Shown here piece after piece: positions 1 through 6,731 of a stretch of 15,057 nucleotides of DNA. The DNA comes from Acidobacteriota bacterium. GTDB lineage: Bacteria; Acidobacteriota; Terriglobia; Terriglobales; Acidobacteriaceae. The first letter of the stretch is position 1. Every line of letters begins with the position of its first letter. The DNA is taken from contig JAJZDL010000045.1 of the NCBI GenBank assembly GCA_021851465.1, positions 1 to 15,057 on the forward strand. The letters are read 5' to 3'. The position numbers were made by a program, and so were the translations under genes. The notes under the pieces are model-generated. The model had not been told where the DNA came from and did no database searches. It saw nothing but the letters and a program-made list of their open reading frames with translations.

Positions 1-202
1 CCGTATAGTCCGTCTCATTGGATCCCCAATGTGCAGTGTCGGTCCCGTTGTTGTAATGCAGAAGAGAGTAGCCGCCGAAGATGGAGAATCTGGAAGAGCT
101 TTTATCGTTCATTTTGCTTTGAGCAATCGCGCTCAAACTCATGCTTGTAAAAATCAGGATCCCTAAAATACATGCAAACTTGACATGTACAAAATTTCGC
201 AT
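1..202 (-). CDS. Outer-membrane beta-barrel protein, N-terminal part
   Basis: This gene starts at ATG 200-202 on the minus strand and runs off the left edge; only 67 codons are visible. The first 27 residues form a signal peptide: a short basic start (MRNFVHVK), a hydrophobic core (FACILGILIF) and a cleavage-type end AIA before Gln28. The mature part contains RFSIFGGYSLLHYNNGT, whose alternating aromatic/small residues resemble the first strand of porin-like barrel proteins common in Acidobacteria. An AAGGGG ribosome-binding site lies 7 bases upstream of the ATG, which supports this start. The protein is probably exported to the outer membrane. Its function cannot be named, and any other exported protein with a beta-rich start is possible. 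Downstream genes are outside the window. Confidence 0.7.
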   Translation of the reverse strand, partial: MRNFVHVKFACILGILIFTSMSLSAIAQSKMNDKSSSRFSIFGGYSLLHYNNGTDTAHWGSNETDYT

Positions 203-507
203 CGTGTGGCCCCTTGTTGGTCTGGAGGTAAATTACAGTGTTCTTGCCGGTTGAAGCGATTTCAGCCGCAATTTTCATTCCGCCTTTTGGTTGCGGGCAA
301 ATATACCACAGGGTGTCTCCGGGGAAACAAGCAGCGATGAAATGCGGGGATTCTTTCTTATTCCCTTCGGCTGCGCTCAGGGGCAGGGTCAGAATGATAA
401 CTTCGAGAGAGCGCTCAGAATGACAAGCGGAGAATCGAATGACAATCGGTAGATAATTGGATGCGAAAAGCAGTTTTTAGCAGGTTTTTTGAAGGTGGCC
501 AGCGGCT
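203..507. other. Intergenic spacer, no convincing gene
   Basis: This 305-bp spacer lies between the start of the left-edge barrel gene and the stop of the subtilase, both on the minus strand. It should hold the promoter of the barrel gene, but no clear -35/-10 pair is seen. The right half carries dispersed-repeat copies (365-445) and a short tandem duplication, AGCAGTTTTT followed by AGCAGGTTTTTT, at 469-490. No convincing terminator hairpin for the subtilase is visible. Confidence 0.6.
365..445. repeat. Dispersed GAATGACAA-type intergenic repeat, clustered copies
   Basis: The unit CTTCG...GCGCTCAGAATGACAA occurs here in tandem: 365-400 (ends CAGAATGATAA), 401-425 (ends CTCAGAATGACAA) and a minimal GAATGACAA at 437-445. 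Related copies lie at 11395-11425 and 12981-13006. Read on the other strand the unit gives peptides such as HSERSEE, which I recall as a frequent artefact in over-called Acidobacteria ORFs. All copies are at gene borders. Whether the repeat is mobile, transcribed or structural cannot be told from one window. Confidence 0.55.
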
Positions 508-2217
508 TCAGGGGAGGATGGCTGCGGTATTGAGGAGCGGGGCCGCGGGAATGGTGGGAGTGTGGGTGGCGGAGGAGCGAAGGGCGGCGACGACCTGGCC
601 GGGGGACCAGGAGGGGTTTGCGGCGCGGAGGAGGGCGGCGGCACCGGCGACGAGTGGGGCAGAGGCGCTGGTGCCGATGGCCTGGACGTACTGGATGTGG
701 CCGAGGTTGAAGCAGCCGAAGCTGTGCTGGGCGGGGGCGGAGGGCGTTCCGTCGGGAGGGCCATCGGCGGAGTTGGGGAGGCCGTTGGAGCAGGCGCCGC
801 GGACCCAGCCGGAGAGGGCGGTGTCTGGGTTGGGGGTTGTGCTTTCCGGGTAGCTGCCGCCGGGCGCGGCGATGGCGTTGAGTGGCGCGCCGTAGTTGGA
901 GTAGTAGGGGAGGGTGATGGGGCCTGGTTTGCAGGCGGCGTTGGGTGCGAGATCCTCTGCGCAGGCGGGGTTGGTGGAGGCGACGACGGCGAGGACATCG
1001 CGGGCCTGTGCGGGGAGTTCGATGTAGCGCGGGTTGGCGAGGTTGACGCCGTCGTTTCCGGCGGAGGCGATGACGACGGCACCGGCCTGGTTGGCGGCAT
1101 AGGTGACGCGGTCGAAGAGGGCCTGGAGGCCGGCACCCTCTCCCGTGTTGAGATCGACGATGGTGCCGAGGGAGAGACTGATGATGCCGGCGTGCTGGTC
1201 GATGGCGTCCTGGATGCACTGGATGGCCCAGGATAGGAGGCCGCTGGCTTGTCCGGTTACGCACTGAGTTGCGATGTCGGGCGCGGTGCTGGAGGGGTCT
1301 GGGAGGCGCTCGATGACCTTGATGTTGAGGAGAGTGGCGGCGGGCGCGACTCCGATGAGGAGGCCGGTGCCGGGGCCGATGGCTGCGGCGGCGAGCGAGG
1401 CGACCCAGGTTCCGTGGCCTTGCTGGTCTTGCGGGGAGCCGTCGTCGCAGGGGCTGGGCAGGCCGGTGGTGGGGGACTGGTCGATCTCGGAGAGGTTGAG
1501 GGCGAGGTTGGGTGCGATGTCCGGGTGGAGGCGATCGACGCCGCTATCGAGGATGGCGATGCGGATGCCTGCGCCCATGGTGGTGTCCCATGGGCCGTGT
1601 GTGGGGCCGCCGGGGACGCTCGCGCCGAATCCGCCGGATTGGACGACGGCCCAGTTTTGTGGGGAGGCTGTGTAGTCGGTGTCGTATGGGGCGACGGGGT
1701 TTTGGTCTGGGCTGGGTGTGGGCGCTGGGGGAGTGGTGCCGACGGCGACACCGATGGTGGCGGGCAGGACGGGGCGAAGGATGAGGGAGTGGGCGACGAG
1801 GATGCGGTCGTGGACGACGAACTCGACGTTGGGGTCGTCGTGGAGTGCGGCGATGGCGGCGGCCTCGTTGTCGGGCGTGGTCTGGAGGACGGCGATGCCG
1901 AAGGGAGCGTTGGTGGCGAGGATGCGCGCGCCGGCGAGGGACGCGCGGGCCTTGGCGTCTGTGGGGGCGGAGCCTGCGCGGTAGGCGACAAGATAGCGGT
2001 GCGGAACGGCTGGGCCGATGGGGCTTGGGAGTTGCTGTGCAGGCGTGTGCAGAGCAGCGAAGAGCGCAGCAGCGAGTGCGAGGATCTTGCGGAGGGACGA
2101 AAGGCCCCGCCGTCGCAGTGGGCCTGGGCTGGCGGCGGCGGATTGGAGTGGGGAGAAGATGATGCACCTCGCAGGTCGGCGGCCTCTGTCGAATGGGAGC
2201 CTTGCTGATGGGTGCAT
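508..2217 (-). CDS. Secreted subtilisin-like serine protease (S8 family)
   Basis: This is a serine endopeptidase probably acting outside the cytoplasm. With the ATG at 2215-2217 it has 569 residues. A hydrophobic stretch at about 45-56 (ILALAAALFAAL) followed by HTPAQQ looks like a signal peptide. Residues about 74-140 resemble an I9 propeptide (YLVAYRAG...FGIAVLQTT...VEFVVHDR). The catalytic domain shows all S8 motifs: Asp224 in AILDSGVD, His268 in GHGTWVAS, oxyanion Asn388 in SAGND and Ser517 in GTSASAPLVAG. The protein ends soon after the last motif, with no C-terminal accessory domain. The start is uncertain. The frame stays open far upstream, ATG 2217 has no clear ribosome-binding site and leaves an unusually long stretch before the signal core, and a CTG at 2116-2118 would give a neat MRRRGLSSLRK start. 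The gene is strongly C-rich at third positions. It is divergent from the cupin gene. Confidence 0.92.
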   Translation of the reverse strand: MHPSARLPFDRGRRPARCIIFSPLQSAAASPGPLRRRGLSSLRKILALAAALFAALHTPAQQLPSPIGPAVPHRYLVAYRAGSAPTDAKARASLAGARILATNAPFGIAVLQTTPDNEAAAIAALHDDPNVEFVVHDRILVAHSLILRPVLPATIGVAVGTTPPAPTPSPDQNPVAPYDTDYTASPQNWAVVQSGGFGASVPGGPTHGPWDTTMGAGIRIAILDSGVDRLHPDIAPNLALNLSEIDQSPTTGLPSPCDDGSPQDQQGHGTWVASLAAAAIGPGTGLLIGVAPAATLLNIKVIERLPDPSSTAPDIATQCVTGQASGLLSWAIQCIQDAIDQHAGIISLSLGTIVDLNTGEGAGLQALFDRVTYAANQAGAVVIASAGNDGVNLANPRYIELPAQARDVLAVVASTNPACAEDLAPNAACKPGPITLPYYSNYGAPLNAIAAPGGSYPESTTPNPDTALSGWVRGACSNGLPNSADGPPDGTPSAPAQHSFGCFNLGHIQYVQAIGTSASAPLVAGAAALLRAANPSWSPGQVVAALRSSATHTPTIPAAPLLNTAAILP

Positions 2218-2340
2218 CGGCGGATTTGGGGTACGGTTCGATGGCGGGGGCGCGGGAAGACGGTACGGTCGTCCCGTTACGAGCGGGTATGATTGGCGCA
2301 TATTGGGAATGCGACGGGCAGCGAGAGGAGAGAGGGTGCG
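2218..2340. promoter_or_regulatory. Divergent intergenic region between subtilase and cupin genes
   Basis: These 123 bp must hold control elements for both genes if the chosen starts are right. On the plus strand TATGAT at 2288-2293 is a possible -10 box, but no good -35 lies 17 bases upstream. AGGAG at 2326-2330 is a clear ribosome-binding site for the cupin ATG at 2341. No convincing minus-strand promoter or ribosome-binding site was found for the protease. Confidence 0.3.
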
Positions 2341-2784
2341 ATGCGAAGATGCGGAGCGGTTCTGGCGATGGCGTTTGGGTGTTGGGCGGCGATTGGGCAA
2401 AGCGCATCTTTCAGACAACCGGACGGCGGGGTGACGGTGTGGCCGAAGGGCGTGCCACCGGTGGGGCTGGCGCGTGCGAACTTCGAGAATGCAGCGATGA
2501 CGATCTCGCACCGGACGGCGACGGGACGAGTGGAGGTACACCAGTCGGTTGCGGACTTTGTGGTGGTGCAATCGGGGACGGCGACGCTGGTGACGGGCGG
2601 CGATGTGGTGGATCCAGTGACGACGGGGCCGAATGAGATTGGCGGGTCGGCAATCAAGGGGGGCTCGTCTCGGAGGGTGACGGCGGGGGATGTGTACATG
2701 ATTCCGCCGGGCGTTCCGCACTGGTACGTTCTGGAGCCGGGCGGGCAGATTACGTGTTTGCTGGTGAAGGTGACGAAGCGGTGA
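2341..2784 (+). CDS. Exported small cupin-domain protein
   Basis: This protein has 147 residues. It begins with a signal-peptide-like segment (RRCGAVLAMAFGCWAAIGQS, cleavage possible near residue 20-22). The rest is a single cupin fold: first motif around residues 63-82 (VEVHQSVADFVVVQSGTATL), with conserved-type His and Gly but no clear metal-binding Glu, and second motif AGDVYMIPPGVPHWY with the PxGxxH signature. Exported single-domain cupins bind small ligands or metals or act as sugar or polyketide isomerases or dioxygenases; nothing here shows which. AGGAG lies 10 bases before the ATG and fixes the start, although the frame extends upstream. The E1 gene follows after 72 bp on the same strand, but co-transcription is not shown. 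The substrate is unknown. Confidence 0.85.
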   Translation: MRRCGAVLAMAFGCWAAIGQSASFRQPDGGVTVWPKGVPPVGLARANFENAAMTISHRTATGRVEVHQSVADFVVVQSGTATLVTGGDVVDPVTTGPNEIGGSAIKGGSSRRVTAGDVYMIPPGVPHWYVLEPGGQITCLLVKVTKR

Positions 2785-2805
2785 CCGCAGTCCTGCGAGG
2801 ATGTG

Positions 2806-2856
2806 CCCCAATGGGGGTAGAATCTTGACGGCGGGAGATGGGAACGGGGGTAGTGC
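2806..2856 (+). promoter_or_regulatory. Possible promoter region of the E1 gene
   Basis: Within the 72-bp gap between cupin and E1 genes, CCCCAATGGGG (2806-2816) forms a short 4-bp-stem hairpin, and TAGAAT (2818-2823) matches a sigma-70 -10 box in five of six bases. No TTGACA-like box lies 17 bases upstream. GGGAG (2833-2837) and GGGGG (2846-2850) are the purine-rich stretches available as ribosome-binding sites for ATG 2857. Confidence 0.25.
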
Positions 2857-5184
2857 ATGGCGCGTCGCAATGGTCACGATGGGTCGGCGGTTGACGGGCG
2901 GAGAACGGAGGACGGGGTGCTGCGCGAGGTGGCGGCCGCAGCCGCAGGCGGAATGATGGATATAGAGAAGGTTGCGGGCGCTTCAGCGAGGGAGCCTGTT
3001 TATGCGGCGCGCGGCGCGGAGGAAAGAACCGATGCCAACACGGCGGCTGGTGGGCGGGCGATGACGCGGGAGCAGACGGTGGAGTTCTACCGGCTGATGT
3101 ACTTATCGCGGCGGACGGACGACCGGGAGATCGTGCTGAAGCGGCAGCAGAAGATATTTTTCCAGATCTCTTGCGCGGGGCACGAGGCGCTGCTGGTAGC
3201 GGCGGGCATGGCTCTGCGACCGGGGTACGACTGGTTCTTTCCGTACTATCGCGACCGGGCGCTGTGCCTGACGCTGGGCAATACGGTGGAAGAGCAGTTG
3301 CTACAGGCGGTGGGCGCGGCGGAGGACCCCGCGAGCGGTGGGCGGCAGATGCCGTCGCACTGGTCTAGCACGAAGCTGCACATTGTGACGCCGAGTTCGG
3401 CGACGGCGACACAGTGCATGCATGCGATCGGGTGTGCGGAGGCTGGGCGGTACTTTGCGCGGCACCCGAAGGCGGCGCATCGGCACGCGGGCGACTATCG
3501 CGAGTATAAGGATGTGACGTTCCAGGGCGACGAGGTGACGTATGTGTCGCTGGGCGAGGGCGCGACGAGCCAGGGGGAGTTCTGGGAGTCGCTGAACACG
3601 GCGAGCAATGCGAAGCTGCCGGTGCTGTATGTGGTGGAGGACAACGAGTATGCGATCTCGACTCCGGTGGAGGCGAACACGCCGGGGGGAAACATCTCAC
3701 GGCTGATTGCGAACTTTCCGAACTTTCATTTTGCGGAGATCGACGGGACGGACCCGCTGGCGTGCTACGCGGCGATGGTGGAGGCGGTGGCGTACTGCCG
3801 GGCGGGGCGCGGGCCTGCCCTGGTGCATGGACATGTGGTGCGCCCGTACAGCCACTCGCTGAGCGACGACGAACGGTTGTACCGCAGCGAAGCAGAGGTG
3901 ACGGCGGAGAATGCGCGCGATCCGCTGGCGAAGATGCAGTTGTGGCTGCTGCGTGAGGGGATACTGGATGAGGCCGGGATCAACCGACTGGAGCAGAAGG
4001 TGGACGCTGAGGTGCAGCGCGCGGCGGACCGGGCGATGCAGGCGGTGCTGCCGAGCGTGGCACGAAAGGCGATCCTGCGCCACCAGTACTCGGAGGACCT
4101 AAAGCCGACGGATGAGCGGTACTTTACCGAAGTTGCAAAAACGGCAGACCCGACGGAAAAGACGATGGCGGAACTGCTGAACCACTGCTTGAAGGACGAG
4201 ATGCGGCGGGACGAGCGGGTGGTTGTGTTTGGCGAGGACGTGGCCGACGCGACGCGCGAGGGCGCGCTGCGAGCGGGCGAGATCAAGGGCAAGGGCGGGG
4301 TTTTCAAGCTGACGGCTGGGTTGCAGACGGAGTTTGGCGGCGAGCGCTGCTGGAACTCGCCCCTGTCGGAAGCGAACATTGTGGGGCGTGCGATTGGGAT
4401 GGCTGCGCGCGGGCTGAAGCCGGTGGTAGAGATCCAGTTCTTCGACTACATATGGCCGGCGATGCACCAGATGCGCAACGAGATGGCTCCGTTCCGCTGG
4501 CGGTCGAACGGAGCGTGGAACTGCCCGTTGGTGTTGCGCGTGCCGATCGGCGGATACCTGACGGGTGGGTCGATCTATCACTCGCAGTCGGGGGAGAGCA
4601 TCTTTACACATACGCCGGGGGTGTGGGTGGCGATGCCGTCGAATGCGCTGGACGCGGCGGGACTGCTGCGGACGGCGATCCGGTGCGACGACCCGGTGCT
4701 GTTTCTGGAGCACAAGCGGCTGTACCGCGAGACTTTTGGACGAGGGGCGTATCCGGGGCCGGAGTACGCGATCCCGTTTGGCAAGGCGAAGGTGGTGCGC
4801 GCGGGCAAAGATGTGACCGTGGTGACGTATGGCGCTGTGGTGCCGCGCGCATTGCAGGCGGCGGAGAAGCTGCAACGCGAGACGGGCGTGGAGGTGGAGC
4901 TGATCGACCTGCGTACGCTGAACCCATACGACTGGGAGACGATTGCGGAGTCCGTGCGCAAGACGAGCAAGGCAATCGTTGCACACGAGGACATGTTGAG
5001 CTGGGGGTACGGCGCGGAGATTGCAGCGCGCATCGGAGAGGAGCTGTTCGACTGGCTGGATGCGCCGGTGCGGCGCGTGGCGGCGATGGATACGTTTGTG
5101 GCGTACCAGCCGCTGTTGGAGGACGCGATCCTGCCGCAGATGGAGGACCTGTATACGGCGATGGTGGAGATGGCGCGGTATTAG
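2857..5184 (+). CDS. Fused alpha/beta E1 of a 2-oxoacid dehydrogenase (branched-chain type)
   Basis: This is the thiamine-diphosphate-dependent decarboxylase (E1) of a 2-oxoacid dehydrogenase complex, most like 2-oxoisovalerate (branched-chain) E1, with both subunits in one 775-residue chain. The alpha part (about 70-410) shows GHEALLVAAGMAL, the ThDP/Mg motif GEGATSQGEFWE (233-244) followed by EDNEYAIST, and RPYSHSLSDDE (329-339) in the usual phosphorylation-loop region. The beta part (about 434-775) shows VFGEDVADATREGAL, GVFKLTAGLQTEFG, the catalytic-Glu region NSPLSEANIVG, EIQFFDYIWPAMHQ and the C-terminal transketolase-like domain (VTVVTYGAVVPRAL...VELIDLRTLNPYD...VAHEDMLSWGYGAEIA). The first about 68 residues are Ala/Gly/Arg-rich and match no E1 element, so ATG 2953, 2956 or 3061 could be the true start. 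E2 and E3 are not in the window. The likely role is branched-chain amino-acid catabolism or branched fatty-acid precursor supply. Confidence 0.93.
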   Translation: MARRNGHDGSAVDGRRTEDGVLREVAAAAAGGMMDIEKVAGASAREPVYAARGAEERTDANTAAGGRAMTREQTVEFYRLMYLSRRTDDREIVLKRQQKIFFQISCAGHEALLVAAGMALRPGYDWFFPYYRDRALCLTLGNTVEEQLLQAVGAAEDPASGGRQMPSHWSSTKLHIVTPSSATATQCMHAIGCAEAGRYFARHPKAAHRHAGDYREYKDVTFQGDEVTYVSLGEGATSQGEFWESLNTASNAKLPVLYVVEDNEYAISTPVEANTPGGNISRLIANFPNFHFAEIDGTDPLACYAAMVEAVAYCRAGRGPALVHGHVVRPYSHSLSDDERLYRSEAEVTAENARDPLAKMQLWLLREGILDEAGINRLEQKVDAEVQRAADRAMQAVLPSVARKAILRHQYSEDLKPTDERYFTEVAKTADPTEKTMAELLNHCLKDEMRRDERVVVFGEDVADATREGALRAGEIKGKGGVFKLTAGLQTEFGGERCWNSPLSEANIVGRAIGMAARGLKPVVEIQFFDYIWPAMHQMRNEMAPFRWRSNGAWNCPLVLRVPIGGYLTGGSIYHSQSGESIFTHTPGVWVAMPSNALDAAGLLRTAIRCDDPVLFLEHKRLYRETFGRGAYPGPEYAIPFGKAKVVRAGKDVTVVTYGAVVPRALQAAEKLQRETGVEVELIDLRTLNPYDWETIAESVRKTSKAIVAHEDMLSWGYGAEIAARIGEELFDWLDAPVRRVAAMDTFVAYQPLLEDAILPQMEDLYTAMVEMARY

Positions 5185-5188
5185 CCAA

Positions 5189-5305
5189 TCAGCGGGTAAA
5201 GATGTCTTTGACTTGCTGGAGGAGGACATCGCGGCCTGTGGCGGAGATGTTTGGGGCAGGCCTCGATGCAGGTCTGTGCGAAGCCGCATTGGCGATGGGC
5301 CGCAT
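5189..5305 (-). pseudogene. Possible 3' remnant of a truncated gene
   Basis: A 38-codon reading frame ends with TGA at 5189-5191, four bases beyond the convergent E1 stop. Its last 20 or so codons use C-ending triplets throughout (ATC TCC GCC, GAT GTC CTC CTC) and give an ordinary protein tail, SATGRDVLLQQVKDIFTR. Upstream it is closed by an in-frame TAG inside the palindromic repeat at 5308. I do not recognise the family. It may be the tail of a gene whose body was lost, or simply non-coding. The ATG used here need not be a real start and no ribosome-binding site is seen. Confidence 0.25.
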
Positions 5306-5307
5306 TC

Positions 5308-5369
5308 GGCGGCACTAAAGTCCCGCCCTTTCAAAACGGCGGCTCATTCCGAACTAAATGTCTCGCCGT
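5308..5369. repeat. Palindromic intergenic repeat after glycerate kinase
   Basis: 5308-5327 reads GGCGG-C-ACT-AA-AGT-C-CCGCC, an imperfect palindrome with one C/C mismatch in each arm. A second pairing, CCGCC (5323-5327) with GGCGG further right, overlaps it, so alternative hairpins are possible. No T-run follows on either strand, so it is not a textbook terminator, though it lies exactly between convergent genes. The sequence resembles GGCGGGACTTnAGTCCCGCC words that I recall as common between genes in Acidobacteria. Confidence 0.45.
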
Positions 5370-6731
5370 TCAAGAGCCGGCACTGGCGAAGAGAATCCGC
5401 AGATCGCGCAGATTGTTCCCCGTGGGCCCGGTGACAACCGTAGCTCCCTTCGCGCTCAACCACGAAGAAGTATCGAATTCAACCAGCGAGCGGAGCGCAG
5501 ACGCGCGAAGCTCGGTGCCGTCAAGCGTGTGCTCGTCGACGATTGCACCGGCGGCGCTGGTGTTGCCGTCGATGCCATCGGAGCCGACGGAGAGCAGCGC
5601 AAGCGGGCCGTCTTCGGCTCGAAAGAGAGTTGCCATGTGCAGCGCGAAGTGCTGGTTTCGGCCGCCTTTCGCGTTCGCAATTGCGCCTGCCACGCGGACC
5701 GCGACCTCTCCCGTTGAGATGAGGCAGACGCGCGAATGTTCGCGGCGAAGCTGGCGCAGCCGGTTGAGCAGATACTGTGCGGCGGCATCGTAGCTCCAAT
5801 CGTCGCAGGCGTTTTCGATGACGGCGTGGAAGCCGAGGCTCTTTGCGTGGGTGCGAGCGGCCTCGGCGAGATCATCGCTGTCGAGTAGCGTGCAAACATG
5901 CGCGCCCAACTCCACCGGCTTGGGCGTCTCGGGCAGCATCGCAGATGCAAAAAACCGCCGCACCGAGGCCGGGAACCGCTCCATCAAGCCATAGCGCGCA
6001 AGCACCGCGCGGCACTCCGCAACCGAGGTGGAATCGCCGACCGTTGGGCCGGAGGCAAGCGCATCGAGATGCATGGGCGGCACATCTGAGACCAGCAGAG
6101 AGAGCGTCTGCGCTGCGCCTGCGGCCAGAGCCAGCCGCCCACCTTTTACCGCAGAAAAGTGTTTGCGCACACAGTTCATCTCCATGATGGAGGCCCCGCA
6201 GTGGACTAGCGCGCGGTGGAAGGCAATGGTGTCTTGCAGCGAGATTGCGGGATCGAGCGGCAACTCCATCATCGCCGAGGCACCTCCGCTCAGTAGAAAG
6301 ATACACAGCGTCTCCTCCGGTGCAGCCCCTTCGAGCTCGTGCAGCATCGCTAGCGCCGCGCGTGCCCCGGCAAACGACGCCGCATTCGGCACTGGATGCC
6401 CGCCTGGAAAGAACTGGACTGCGGCGGGCAGATGCGGCGGGCGTTCGACGGCGATCAGAACCCCCTGCAGTTCGCACGACGGCACAAGCGGCAGATGCGA
6501 GAGCAGGGAAGCCAGCATTGCGGCTGCTGCCTTGCCTGCGGCGACGATGCGCACATGCTTCAGGCGGTCGAGCACGATCGCCTCGCAGCCCTGCACCACC
6601 AGCCGTGTCTGCCGTGCCTCGACGATTGCGCACAGCTTGCGGTCGAAGGCGCGCTCGATGCTGCACTCCGCAAGTGCCTGCTCGAAGACGTTGCGCGCAG
6701 TCAGCTTCAGATTTGGCTTGTCCTGCCTCAT
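5370..6731 (-). CDS. Glycerate 2-kinase, MOFRL/DUF4147 family
   Basis: This enzyme phosphorylates D-glycerate to 2-phosphoglycerate with ATP in the cytoplasm (the GckA/TtuD-type kinase). The 453 residues fit the family. In order: VRIVAAGKAAAAM (60-72), FFPGGHPVPNAAS (107-119), FLLSGGASAMMELP (145-158), VRKHFSAVKGGRLA (188-201), SDVPPMHLDALASGPTVGD (215-233), then the C-terminal MOFRL domain with STGEVAVRV (339-347), GGRNQHFALHMA, LLSVGSDGIDGNTSAAGA (379-396) and the terminal TGPTGNNLRDLRI motif (434-446). The ATG at 6729-6731 overlaps the larA stop by ATGA, so the gene is translationally coupled and is the last gene of pgk-larA-kinase. The family also includes hydroxypyruvate-related kinases, but glycerate is by far the best call. 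Substrate chirality is not visible in the sequence. Confidence 0.93.
   Translation of the reverse strand: MRQDKPNLKLTARNVFEQALAECSIERAFDRKLCAIVEARQTRLVVQGCEAIVLDRLKHVRIVAAGKAAAAMLASLLSHLPLVPSCELQGVLIAVERPPHLPAAVQFFPGGHPVPNAASFAGARAALAMLHELEGAAPEETLCIFLLSGGASAMMELPLDPAISLQDTIAFHRALVHCGASIMEMNCVRKHFSAVKGGRLALAAGAAQTLSLLVSDVPPMHLDALASGPTVGDSTSVAECRAVLARYGLMERFPASVRRFFASAMLPETPKPVELGAHVCTLLDSDDLAEAARTHAKSLGFHAVIENACDDWSYDAAAQYLLNRLRQLRREHSRVCLISTGEVAVRVAGAIANAKGGRNQHFALHMATLFRAEDGPLALLSVGSDGIDGNTSAAGAIVDEHTLDGTELRASALRSLVEFDTSSWLSAKGATVVTGPTGNNLRDLRILFASAGS

Noticed and set aside
238..423. Plus-strand 61-codon frame with GTG start and GGAGG nine bases upstream
   Set aside because: Its second half is translated dispersed repeat (ends SRERSE), it has no recognisable domain, and codon use is unlike the genes.
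1249..2208. Long open frames opposite the subtilase, and similar ones at 10412-11374 and 11353-12129
   Set aside because: They are Gly/Val/Asp-rich antisense shadows caused by the C-rich third positions of the genes on the other strand; none has domain motifs.
5185..5334. Minus-strand frame starting at 5334 and running under the E1 gene to 4099
   Set aside because: The part opposite E1 is an Arg/His-rich shadow; the beta-subunit motifs on the plus strand are decisive.
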